Source of the DNA: Roseivivax sp. GX 12232
Lineage (GTDB): Bacteria > Pseudomonadota > Alphaproteobacteria > Rhodobacterales > Rhodobacteraceae
NCBI RefSeq assembly: GCF_021272185.1
Contig: NZ_JAJSEC010000010.1
Span: 92,870-156,869, forward strand
DNA: 64,000 bases
Reading direction: 5' to 3'
Made by a program: the position numbers and the translations under genes. Positions 36,646 through 45,804 of this stretch are shown here, in pieces. The notes under the pieces were generated by a model. The model was given only the letters and a program-made list of their open reading frames with translations. It ran no database searches and was not told the origin of the DNA. How positions within the stretch are numbered: position 1 is the first letter of the stretch; every line of letters begins with the position of its first letter.

Positions 36646-37443
36646 ATGAAACTCTTCGTCGGTCTCGGGAACCCCGGGCGGGACTACGCGGGCCACCGCC
36701 ACAACATCGGCTTCATGGCGCTCGATGCCATCGCCGAGGCGCATGGGCTGGGCCCCTGGAAGCAGAAGTTCCAGGGCGAGCTGGCCGAGGGCCGGCTGGG
36801 CGCCGACAAGGTGCTGCTGTTGAAGCCGATGACCTACATGAACCGCTCCGGCCAGTCGGTGGGCGAGGTGGCGCGCTTCTACAAGCTCGGGCCCGAGGAC
36901 GTGGTGGTCTTCCACGACGAGCTGGACCTCGCGCCGGCGCGGCTCAAGGTCAAGGAAGGCGGCGGGCACGCCGGGCACAACGGGCTGCGCTCGATCCACG
37001 CGCATCTGGGCGAGGCCTACCAGCGCGTGCGCCTCGGCATCGGGCACCCGGGCCACAAGGACCTGGTGTCGCGCTACGTGCTGCATGATTTCGCCAAGGA
37101 AGACGCCGAGTGGCTCGACGACCTGATGCGCGGGATCGCGGATGGCGCGCCGGATCTCGCCGATGGCGACAAGGGCGGCTTCATGAACAAGGTCTCGCTG
37201 CGGGTGGCCCCGGCGCGCAGCTCGAAATCCGAAGGCGGCAAGGCGGCGAAGGGCGGTGGCTCGGCGAAATCGAAGGGCGGTGCGGCTTCGGACAAGCCCG
37301 CGGCGAAAGGCGGGGCGGCGGAGAGCCCACCCGCGGCGAAGGGCGGGGCCTCCGGCGGCAAAGCTGCCACGGCTGAGACGCCCGAGACGCCCGAGGCCGA
37401 CGACCGCTCACCGCTCCAGAAGCTGGTGGACCGCTTCCGGTGA
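36646..37443 (+). CDS. pth: Peptidyl-tRNA hydrolase with low-complexity tail
   Basis: Pth frees tRNA from peptidyl-tRNA lost by ribosomes. The core (residues 1-190) is canonical: MKLFVGLGNPGRDYAGHRHNIGF with catalytic H19, LLKPMTYMNRSGQSVG, VFHDELDLAPARLKVKEGGGHAGHNGLRSI and HPGHKDLVSRYVL. The last 75 residues are an unusual Lys/Gly/Ala/Ser-rich tail with repeated AAKGG words, ending DRSPLQKLVDRFR. The tail makes the protein 265 residues rather than about 195. The stop overlaps the GTG of the next gene. Confidence 0.95.
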   Translation: MKLFVGLGNPGRDYAGHRHNIGFMALDAIAEAHGLGPWKQKFQGELAEGRLGADKVLLLKPMTYMNRSGQSVGEVARFYKLGPEDVVVFHDELDLAPARLKVKEGGGHAGHNGLRSIHAHLGEAYQRVRLGIGHPGHKDLVSRYVLHDFAKEDAEWLDDLMRGIADGAPDLADGDKGGFMNKVSLRVAPARSSKSEGGKAAKGGGSAKSKGGAASDKPAAKGGAAESPPAAKGGASGGKAATAETPETPEADDRSPLQKLVDRFR

Positions 37444-38480
37444 GCCTCCGCGCCGCCTTCGAGACGCAGGCCCGCCATTGCGCGGCGCTCGACTCCCCTT
37501 TCATGGTCCGGCTGATGACGCTCTGCGCGGAGCGGCTGCGCCCGGGCGGTCACGTGGCCGACCGGCTCTTCGCCTGGCCGGGCGACACCAGCGCGGGGGG
37601 GGACTCGGTGCCGCTGAGGCTTGCGGGCGCGCTGCACCGGCTGGTGCTCTCGGGCCGCGCGCCCGGGCTCGCGGCGGTCTATCCGCCGCAGGAGGCCGGG
37701 GACGAGGCGCTTTGGGCGGCGGTCACGGAGGTTCTGACGCGGGAGGCCGCGGTCATCGACGCCATGCTCGACAGCCCGCCCCAGACCAACGAGGTGCGTC
37801 GCGCCGCCTGCCTGATCGCCACGGGCCACGCGCTGGCCGCGCGCTTCGGCCTGCCGCTGCGGCTGAGCGAGCTGGGCGCGAGCGCCGGGCTGAACCTGAT
37901 GTGGGACCGTTTCGCGCTGGAGGCGGGGGAGATGCGGCTCGGGCCTGCCCAGCCGCTCCTGACGCTGAGGCCCGAGTGGCGCGGCGAGTTGCCCGAGGCG
38001 GGCGCGCCCGAGGTGATCGAGCGGCGGGGCGTCGACCTCGCGCCGATCGACGCGCGCGATCCGGCGGATGCCGAGCGGCTCCTGGGCTATCTCTGGCCCG
38101 ACCAGCCCGAGCGGCTGGCCCGCACCCGCGTCGCCATCGCGGGTTTTGCCGCAGAGGTGACGGCGGGCGACGCGTTGGAATGGCTGCCCGCGCGGCTTTC
38201 CGAGCGGCGGGAGGGGACGCTGCACCTGATCTATCATACGGTGGCCTGGCAGTATCTGCCCGAGGCGGCCCGCGCCCGGGGCGAGGCGCTGATCGAAAAG
38301 GCCGGCGCAGAGGCCAGGCCCGAGGCGCCGCTGGCGCGGCTGTCGATGGAGACCGACGGTCGCCCCGAGGGCGCGGCGCTGCGGCTGCAGGTCTGGCCCG
38401 GGGGTGAGGCACATGACCTCGGGCGGATAGATTTCCACGGCCGCTGGGTTGACTGGCGGCGGCCCGTCTGGCCCCGTTGA
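37440..38480 (+). CDS. DUF2332-domain protein
   Basis: A 346-residue protein of the uncharacterised DUF2332 family. Visible conserved blocks are FETQARHCAALDSPFMVRLM, VYPPQ, NEVRRAACLIATGHALA, LSELGASAGLNLMWDRFAL and a C-terminal LIYHTVAWQYLP. The SELGASAGLNL block looks like a SAM-binding glycine loop, so a methyltransferase-like fold is possible. The GTG start at 37440 overlaps the pth stop (GTGA), indicating co-translation with pth. Confidence 0.75.
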   Translation: MSLRAAFETQARHCAALDSPFMVRLMTLCAERLRPGGHVADRLFAWPGDTSAGGDSVPLRLAGALHRLVLSGRAPGLAAVYPPQEAGDEALWAAVTEVLTREAAVIDAMLDSPPQTNEVRRAACLIATGHALAARFGLPLRLSELGASAGLNLMWDRFALEAGEMRLGPAQPLLTLRPEWRGELPEAGAPEVIERRGVDLAPIDARDPADAERLLGYLWPDQPERLARTRVAIAGFAAEVTAGDALEWLPARLSERREGTLHLIYHTVAWQYLPEAARARGEALIEKAGAEARPEAPLARLSMETDGRPEGAALRLQVWPGGEAHDLGRIDFHGRWVDWRRPVWPR

Positions 38481-38495
38481 CCGCAGGAGGTGACG

Positions 38496-38873
38496 ATGCA
38501 GAAAGACCCTGAAATCAACGTCCTCGGAGAGGATCTTGAACCCTGTTCCAAGGACCCGCTGACCGGGTTCTTCCGGGACGGCGCCTGCAACACCTGCGCC
38601 GAGGACCGGGGCAGCCACACGGTTTGCGCGGTGATGACCGAGGAGTTCCTGGCTTTCTCGAAATACGTCGGCAACGACCTCTCGACCCCGCGTCCCGAGT
38701 TCGGCTTCGGCGGGCTCAAGGCCGGCGACCGCTGGTGCCTTTGTGCCAGCCGCTTCCTGCAGGCCCACGAGGAGGGCTGCGCGCCGCAGGTGGCGCTGGC
38801 CTCGACGCACCAGCGCGCGCTCGACATCGTGCCCATGGCGGTGCTGAAGGCCCGGGCGCTGGACATGCAGTAG
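38496..38873 (+). CDS. DUF2237-family protein
   Basis: A 125-residue protein typical of DUF2237: NVLGEDLEPCSKDPLTGFFRDGACNTCAEDRGSHTVCAVMTEEFLAFSKYVGNDLSTPRPEFGFGGLKAGDRWCLCASRFLQAHEEGCAPQV, abundant in conserved cysteines and ending in VALASTHQRALDIV. Function unknown; metal binding is plausible from the cysteines. The ATG at 38496 is set by AGGAGG at a 5-nt spacing. It follows the DUF2332 gene by 15 nt. Confidence 0.85.
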   Translation: MQKDPEINVLGEDLEPCSKDPLTGFFRDGACNTCAEDRGSHTVCAVMTEEFLAFSKYVGNDLSTPRPEFGFGGLKAGDRWCLCASRFLQAHEEGCAPQVALASTHQRALDIVPMAVLKARALDMQ

Positions 38874-39063
38874 GGAAAGGCCCGGCGTTTCAGCGGGTTG
38901 CGGGGCGGTCTTGTCACGGGTGGGCCGCGCGGCGGCCCGTCGTGGGCGCGACGCGTGGCCTTGCGCGAAAGCTCCGTGAAGCGCCCGCCAAACTCGGCCT
39001 CAGAGCATCATTTCCTGCGGCAAGCGCCGCCAAGACCTTCACAAAGCCAATCTCTGAAACGCA

Positions 39064-39090
39064 AAACGGGCCGCACAAGGCGGCCCGTTT
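39064..39090. terminator. Bidirectional terminator between DUF2237 gene and trpB
   Basis: A perfect 11-bp stem (AAACGGGCCGC at 39064-39074, GCGGCCCGTTT at 39080-39090) with a 5-nt loop. A-rich flank on one side and T-rich on the other let it serve trpB on the minus strand and the plus-strand genes alike. 38874-39063 holds no gene I can see. Confidence 0.85.
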
Positions 39091-39114
39091 GTCATTTTCG
39101 AACTTTAGACACCC

Positions 39115-40335
<1,221 letters not shown>

Positions 40336-40347
40336 TTGGGGACTCCG

Positions 40348-41136
40348 TCAGGAATGCGTGGCGTCGGCGAGCGAGCCCACGAAGGCCAGCACGTCGTCGA
40401 GGCTGTCGCCCCGGGCGATGCGGTCGACGATGGCCGAGCCGACCACCACGCCGTCACCCGCGGGCGCCATGGCGGCGGCGGCCTCGGGGGTCTTGATGCC
40501 GAAACCGATGACCACGGGCAGATCGGTCTGCGACTTGATGCGGGCGACCTCGGGAGAGACGTCGCCGGCCTGGGCGTCGGCCGAGCCGGTGATCCCGGTC
40601 ATCGAGACGTAATAGACGAACCCGGACGTGTTCTGCAGCACTTTCGGCAGCCGCTTGGCGTCGGTGGTGGGCGTCGCGAGCCGGATGAAGTTCAGCCCGG
40701 CCTTCTGGGCGGGGATGCAGAGCTCCTCGTCCTCCTCGGGGGGCAGGTCGACGATGATCAGCCCGTCGATCCCGGCGGTCTTGGCCTCGTCGAGGAAGCG
40801 GTCGACGCCGCGCGAATAGATCGGGTTGTAATAGCCCATGAGCACGATCGGCGTCTGATCGTCGCCGGCGCGGAAGTCGCGCACGAGCTGCAGCGTCCGG
40901 TCGAGCGTCATGCCGCCCTCGAGCGCGCGCTGGCCCGCGACCTGGATCGTCGGCCCGTCGGCCATGGGATCGGTGAAGGGCAGGCCCAGCTCGATCACGT
41001 CGACGCCCGCGCCCGGCAGGCCCTGCATCACCGAGAGCGTCGTCTCGGGATCGGGATCGCCCGCCATGATATAGGCGACAAACGCCTTCTTGCCTTCCGA
41101 CTTCAGCGCCGCGAACTTGGCGTCGATGCGTGTCAT
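40348..41136 (-). CDS. trpA: Tryptophan synthase alpha subunit
   Basis: TrpA cleaves indole-3-glycerol phosphate and channels indole to TrpB. This 262-residue TIM-barrel has the catalytic glutamate and aspartate in [19 protein letters not shown] and [16 protein letters not shown] flexible loop and [14 protein letters not shown] phosphate-binding region are present. It is first in the trpA-trpB pair. The promoter is in the 114-bp gap shared with the divergent epimerase gene. Confidence 0.96.
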   Translation of the reverse strand: MTRIDAKFAALKSEGKKAFVAYIMAGDPDPETTLSVMQGLPGAGVDVIELGLPFTDPMADGPTIQVAGQRALEGGMTLDRTLQLVRDFRAGDDQTPIVLMGYYNPIYSRGVDRFLDEAKTAGIDGLIIVDLPPEEDEELCIPAQKAGLNFIRLATPTTDAKRLPKVLQNTSGFVYYVSMTGITGSADAQAGDVSPEVARIKSQTDLPVVIGFGIKTPEAAAAMAPAGDGVVVGSAIVDRIARGDSLDDVLAFVGSLADATHS

Positions 41137-41250
41137 GCCCTACCTCGTCTTCTGACCCAGCCGGGGAAGTGCCGGAACGGGGCGGGAAAATCAATGGTTG
41201 TCGGTGCGGCCACGGGGTCGCAGGCGGCGCCGAGACGGAGGCAAGAGACA

Positions 41251-42153
41251 ATGCGCATCGTGTTCACGGGTGGAAGCGGCAAGGCGGGGCGGCACGTGCT
41301 GCCCTATCTGCGGGATCGCGGGCACCGGATCCTGAACCTCGACCGGGTGCCGCTCGGGGCCGAGGGGGTGGCCGATCTCTCGGTCGATCTGACCGACGCG
41401 GGCCAGGTCTGGGCGGCGCAGACCCAGCCGTTCGACCTGTCGGAGCTGGACGGACCGGCGCCGGGGCGCCCCGAGGCGCTGGTGCATTTCGCCGCCGTGC
41501 CGCGGATCGGGATCACCGCGGACCCCGCGCTTTTCGCCAACAACGTGACCTCGACCTACAACGTGATCGAGGCGGCACTGGGGCTCGGCATCCGCAAGGT
41601 GATCTTCGCCTCTTCCGAGACGACCTATGGCATCTGCTTCGCCCAGGGCGAGAAGCGCCCAGACTACCTGCCGGTCGACGAGGACCACCCCACCGTGCCG
41701 CATGACAGCTACGCCATGGCCAAGGTCGCCAACGAGGTCACCGCGCGCAGCTTCCAGGCGCGGACCGGCGCCGACATCTACGGGCTGCGGATCAACAACG
41801 TGATCGAGCCGCATGAATACGCCGAGATGTTCCCGGCCTTCGTGACCGACCCCGACCTGCGGCGGCGCAACATCTTCGCCTATATCGACGCCCGCGACCT
41901 GGGCCTCATGGTCGAGCGCTGCCTTGCCGTGGACGGGCTGGGCTACGAGGTCTTCAACGTCGCCAACCCCGAGCCCTCGGTGGACCTCTCGATGCAGGAG
42001 ATCGCCCGGCGCTACTACCCAGACGTCGAGATGCGCCGCGAGATGGGCGCCCGCGAAACGCCCTACAGCATCGAGAAGGCCCGCCGGCTCCTGGGGTTCG
42101 AGCCGCCCGAGCGCTGGCGCGCCGAGCTGGAGGCGGCGGGGCAGGCGGGGTGA
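41251..42153 (+). CDS. NAD-dependent epimerase/dehydratase (extended SDR)
   Basis: A 300-residue extended short-chain dehydrogenase. It starts MRIVFTGGSGKAGRHVLPYL with the dinucleotide loop. ALVHFAAVPR, FASSETTYGICF and the catalytic YAMAK (YxxxK) are in order. The target is a nucleotide-sugar or sugar derivative; the SETTYG variant recalls uronate-dehydrogenase-like members. Start at 41251 is supported by GGAG and the normal N-terminus. It is divergent from trpA and followed 70 bp later by a MATE gene. Confidence 0.85.
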   Translation: MRIVFTGGSGKAGRHVLPYLRDRGHRILNLDRVPLGAEGVADLSVDLTDAGQVWAAQTQPFDLSELDGPAPGRPEALVHFAAVPRIGITADPALFANNVTSTYNVIEAALGLGIRKVIFASSETTYGICFAQGEKRPDYLPVDEDHPTVPHDSYAMAKVANEVTARSFQARTGADIYGLRINNVIEPHEYAEMFPAFVTDPDLRRRNIFAYIDARDLGLMVERCLAVDGLGYEVFNVANPEPSVDLSMQEIARRYYPDVEMRREMGARETPYSIEKARRLLGFEPPERWRAELEAAGQAG

Positions 42154-42224
42154 TCCCGCCGGCGGTCTAGGCGTGCCGACACCCGCTCTTGCCGCCGCTC
42201 CGGGGGCGGCATAAGCGGGGAGGC

Positions 42225-43619
42225 ATGAGCCGTCATCCGACCACCCTTCCGGGCCATATGCGCGCCGTGGCGATCCTGGGCCTGCCGCTTGTCGGCGGGC
42301 ACTTGGCGCAGTTCGCCATCGGGCTCACCGACACGATCATGGTGGGCTGGTACGGGGTCGAGGAACTGGCCGCGCTGACGCTGGCGCATACGGTCTTCAT
42401 CGTCTTCTTCCTGCTCGGCGCGGGCTTCGCCTTCGCGGTCATGCCGATGGTGGCGAGCTATGCCGCACAGGGCGACGAGACGCGCATCCGGCGGGTGACG
42501 CGCATGGGGCTCTGGCTGTCGATCCTGTTCTTCGCGCTTTCCATGCCGGTCTTCTGGTTCTCCGGCCCCTTGCTGCTCGGGCTGGGGCAGGCGGCGGCCC
42601 TGGCCGAGATGGCCCAGGACTACCTGCGGATCGCGGGCCTGGGGCTTCTGCCGGCGCTGGGGGTCATGGTGCTGAAGAGCTACCTCGCCGCGCTCGAGGA
42701 GACCCGCGCGGTCTTCCTGATCACCGCCGTCGCCGCGGTTCTGAACGTGGTTTTCAACTACGCGCTGATCTTCGGGCGGCTGGGCCTGCCCGAGCTCGGC
42801 ATCCGCGGCGCGGCGCTGGCTTCGGTCCTGACCCATTGCGTGGCGCTGGCGGGGGCCATGATTTATTCCGACCGCAAGCTGCCGGACCATGATCTCTTCG
42901 GGCGCTTCTGGGTCCCCGACTGGGAGAGCTTCCGCGCGGTCTTCCGCCTGGGCTGGCCGATCGGGGTGACGAACCTTTCCGAGGTCGGGCTTTTCGCGGC
43001 CTCGGCGGTGCTCATGGGCTGGCTCGGCACGGTGCCGCTGGCCGCGCATGGGGTCGCGATCCAGCTCGCCACGGCGGCCTTCATGTTCCACCTGGGGCTC
43101 TCCAACGCTGCCACGGTGCGGGCGGGCAATGCCTTCGGGGCAGGGGATGCGGACCGGCTGGCCAAGGGCGCCTGGGCGGCGCTGATCCTCTCGGTCGCGG
43201 CCTCACTCCTGGCCATCGTGGTCTTCCTGACCCTGCCCGAGCTGATGATCGGCATCTTCCTCGATCCCGCCGACCCCGACCGCGCGGCGATCATCGCCGC
43301 GGGCACCGGGCTTCTGGCCATGGCGGCGCTTTTCCAGCTGGTCGACGGTGCGCAGGTCATCGCGCTGGGGCTCTTGCGCGGGGTGCAGGACGCCCGGGTG
43401 CCCATGGTCATGGCCGCCATCGCCTATTGGGCGCTGGGGCTGCCGGCGGCCTGGATCGCGGGCTTCGTGCTGCCCTGGGGCGCGGTCGGCATTTGGGCGG
43501 GCCTGGTGATCGGCCTCGGCGCGGCCTCGGTGATGCTGCTCTACCGGTTCTGGGCCCGCGCCCTGCCGACCTTCGCCGCGACCGGGCGGAGCCTTGCGCC
43601 CGAGGCGGCCCCCCACTAG
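42225..43619 (+). CDS. MATE-family multidrug/organic cation efflux protein
   Basis: A 464-residue, 12-helix MATE transporter with LPLVGGHLAQFAIGLTDTIMVGWYGVEELAALTLA in the first helices, a mid-protein repeat of that pattern (PIGVTNLSEVGLFAASAVLMGWLGTVPLAAHGVAIQLA), and GLLRGVQDARVPM near the C-terminal lobe. It exports cationic compounds against Na+ or H+. The ATG at 42225 is preceded by GGGGAGG. Confidence 0.9.
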   Translation: MSRHPTTLPGHMRAVAILGLPLVGGHLAQFAIGLTDTIMVGWYGVEELAALTLAHTVFIVFFLLGAGFAFAVMPMVASYAAQGDETRIRRVTRMGLWLSILFFALSMPVFWFSGPLLLGLGQAAALAEMAQDYLRIAGLGLLPALGVMVLKSYLAALEETRAVFLITAVAAVLNVVFNYALIFGRLGLPELGIRGAALASVLTHCVALAGAMIYSDRKLPDHDLFGRFWVPDWESFRAVFRLGWPIGVTNLSEVGLFAASAVLMGWLGTVPLAAHGVAIQLATAAFMFHLGLSNAATVRAGNAFGAGDADRLAKGAWAALILSVAASLLAIVVFLTLPELMIGIFLDPADPDRAAIIAAGTGLLAMAALFQLVDGAQVIALGLLRGVQDARVPMVMAAIAYWALGLPAAWIAGFVLPWGAVGIWAGLVIGLGAASVMLLYRFWARALPTFAATGRSLAPEAAPH

Positions 43620-43661
43620 AAGCGCGGCGCAGCATCCTTCACACCGAAAGGCGAGGACATT

Positions 43662-44759
43662 ATGGGCTTTCGCATGGGTATCGTCGGGCTTCCGAATGTC
43701 GGCAAGTCGACGCTCTTCAACGCGCTGACGCGGACCGCCTCGGCGCAGGCGGCCAATTTCCCCTTCTGCACGATCGAGCCCAACGTGGGCGAGGTGGCAG
43801 TGCCCGACACGCGGCTCTACGCGCTCGCCGATATCGCCAAGTCGCGGCAGATCATCCCGACGCGGATGACCTTCGTGGACATCGCGGGGCTGGTGAAGGG
43901 CGCCTCCAAGGGCGAGGGCCTCGGCAACCAGTTCCTCGCCAACATCCGCGAGGTCGATGCCATCGCCCATGTGCTGCGCTGCTTCGAGGACGATGACGTC
44001 ACCCATGTCGAGGACCGCGTCGACCCGGTGGCCGATGCCGAGACCATCGAGACCGAGTTGATCATCGCCGACATGGAGAGCCTCGAGAAGCGGCTGCAGA
44101 ACATCGTCCGCAAGGTGCGCGGCGGCGACAAGGAGGCGGTCCAGCAGGAGCGCCTGATGAAGCTCGCCCTCGAGGCGCTGAACGAGGGCAAGCCCGCCCG
44201 GGTGGTCGAAGTGGCCGAGGACGACCTCAAGGCCTGGCGGATGCTGCAGCTCCTGACCTCGAAGCCGGTCCTCTACGTCTGCAACGTGCCCGAGGACCAG
44301 GCCGCCGAGGGCAACGCCCATTCCGAGGCCGTGGCCCGCATGGCCGCCGAGCAGGGCAACGCCCATGTGGTGATCTCGGCCAAGATTGAGGAGGAGATCT
44401 CCCAGCTCGAGGGCGAGGAGGCCGAGATGTTCCTCGGTGAGATGGGCCTCGAGGAGGCCGGCTTGGACCGGCTGATCAAGACCGGCTACAACCTCCTGAA
44501 GCTCGAGACCTATTTCACCGTGGGCCCCAAGGAGGCCCGCGCCTGGACGATCCCCGTGGGCACCTCCGCGCCCAAGGCCGCCGGCGTGATCCACGGCGAT
44601 TTCGAGAAGGGTTTCATCCGCGCCGAGACCATCGCCTACGACGATTACGTGGCACTCGGCGGCGAGCAGGCCGCCAAGGACGCCGGCAAGATGCGCGCCG
44701 AGGGCAAGGGCTACGTGGTCCGCGACGGCGACGTGATGCACTTCCTCTTCAACACCTGA
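43662..44759 (+). CDS. ychF: YchF/OLA1-type redox-regulated P-loop ATPase
   Basis: A 365-residue Obg-family protein starting MGFRMGIVGLPNVGKSTLFNALTRTASAQAANFPFCTIEPNVG. It shows G1 GLPNVGKST, G3 DIAGLVKGASKGEGLGNQFL, the coiled-coil insertion and the C-terminal TGS domain (TYFTVGPKEARAWTIPVGTSAPKAAGVIHGDFEKGFIRAE). YchF hydrolyses ATP, binds ribosomes and responds to redox stress. It is followed by a long-stem hairpin and tRNA-Ser. Confidence 0.97.
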   Translation: MGFRMGIVGLPNVGKSTLFNALTRTASAQAANFPFCTIEPNVGEVAVPDTRLYALADIAKSRQIIPTRMTFVDIAGLVKGASKGEGLGNQFLANIREVDAIAHVLRCFEDDDVTHVEDRVDPVADAETIETELIIADMESLEKRLQNIVRKVRGGDKEAVQQERLMKLALEALNEGKPARVVEVAEDDLKAWRMLQLLTSKPVLYVCNVPEDQAAEGNAHSEAVARMAAEQGNAHVVISAKIEEEISQLEGEEAEMFLGEMGLEEAGLDRLIKTGYNLLKLETYFTVGPKEARAWTIPVGTSAPKAAGVIHGDFEKGFIRAETIAYDDYVALGGEQAAKDAGKMRAEGKGYVVRDGDVMHFLFNT

Positions 44760-44767
44760 AGACGCCG

Positions 44768-44817
44768 CGGGTCGGGGGGCAAAAAGGTCGGATTTTCCGC
44801 TTGTTCCCCCCGGCCCG
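44768..44817 (+). terminator. Long-stem hairpin after ychF
   Basis: CGGGTCGGGGGG (44768-44779) can pair with CCCCCCGGCCCG (44806-44817), a 12-bp stem with one G-T pair and a 26-nt loop. No T-run follows, so terminator function is uncertain. Confidence 0.4.
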
Positions 44818-44836
44818 GACAATTAGGAGGGTCCGC

Positions 44837-44926
44837 GGAGACGTGGCCGAGTGGTCGAAGGCGCTCCCCTGCTAAGGGAGTAGGCGGGAAACCGTCTCGA
44901 GGGTTCGAATCCCTTCGTCTCCGCCA
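44837..44926 (+). tRNA. tRNA-Ser (anticodon GCT)
   Basis: Acceptor arms GGAGACG and CGTCTCC pair fully, discriminator G and an encoded CCA follow. The anticodon stem CTCCC/GGGAG holds loop CTGCTAA with anticodon GCT. A long variable arm (TAGGCGGGAAACCGTCT) and the T-loop GGTTCGAATCC are as expected for a class II serine tRNA. Length is 90 nt with CCA. Confidence 0.98.
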
Positions 44927-45008
44927 TTTTTCCTGAGATTGGGGTGAGGGGTCGTCCGCTTCGTGCGGGGCAGAGTGTTGGCTGTTGCACGCGGTTGCGG
45001 TTGTTTTT

Positions 45009-45127
45009 CTCGGCTCTCAGCTCTCAGCTCTCGGGTCGCAGGTCTCAGATCTGCAGCCCTCGGCTCTCAGCTCTCAGGTCTCAGCACTCGGGTCGCAGCA
45101 CTCGGGTCTCAGGTCCTCAGCCCGTAG
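45009..45127. repeat. Decayed CTCAGCT-type heptamer array
   Basis: About 16 imperfect 7-bp units such as CTCGGCT, CTCAGCT, CTCAGCT, CTCGGGT, CGCAGGT, CTCAGGT, CTCAGCA. The unit is the same as in the array at 1029, but copies have diverged. It lies 80 bp downstream of tRNA-Ser in a gap of about 530 bp before the next gene. Confidence 0.8.
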
Positions 45128-45457
45128 CCCCGGGGTCTCACTCCGCAGCTTTTAACCCCAAGCTTCAGGCGGACAGCGCTCGGCTCTCGTTCTTTGCCGC
45201 CCAGCTTTCAGCACACGGCACTCTGTTTGCTCTCTGGTGAGCGCTCAGTCTTCAGCGATCCTCTCGACGTTTTCCGCCTCTTGCGCTGCACTCGGAACGT
45301 TGGGCTCCGCAGCCCGCGGTTCCTTTTTCACCGGTCTCGAGCCCCACTGCGTCCCGCGGTCGCAGCCCCTCGGCATGATTTGCCGCGTCACCGCCAGCGC
45401 TATCTCGTTCTCCAGACGGCCTGTCGTTTGCCAGCCCAAACCCACGGAGGTGCAGCC

Positions 45458-45619
45458 ATGACGGATTTCGGACCGACCCACGACCAGCCCGAGGAAGCCA
45501 AGCCCGACGCCCCTCGCGTCGCCTACAGCACCGAGGACATCCGAGGTCGCACCACCTCCCGCCGTGATCAGTCGGAGCATCGGCGGTTTGCCTGGCTTTA
45601 TGAGGATCTGTTGGCGTGA
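45458..45619 (+). CDS. Small 53-residue protein
   Basis: A short acidic/basic protein starting MTDFGPTHDQPEEAKPDAPRVAYSTEDIRGRTTSRRDQSEHRRFAWLYEDLLA. I recognise no family. The ATG has GGAGG at a 7-nt spacing, which supports translation. A 30-bp stretch near 50461 resembles its 3' end (about 25 of 30 bases) and looks like a decayed second copy. No partner gene; the wecA-like gene is convergent. Confidence 0.5.
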   Translation: MTDFGPTHDQPEEAKPDAPRVAYSTEDIRGRTTSRRDQSEHRRFAWLYEDLLA

Positions 45620-45804
45620 GGAGGTGCCTTGGCGGCTGAAAGCGGTCGGGCAGGGGAGTTAAGCCGGTCTTGGCACGGTAAGTTCGTTGGAAGCGAAAAA
45701 GAAAAGGCAGCTCGAGAGCGCGTCTCGGCTGCCAAACTTTTTCTATCGCATCATGTTTTCGACGGGTTCGGGCAGCGCGAACGCCGCGGCCCGACGCTCG
45801 TCGC

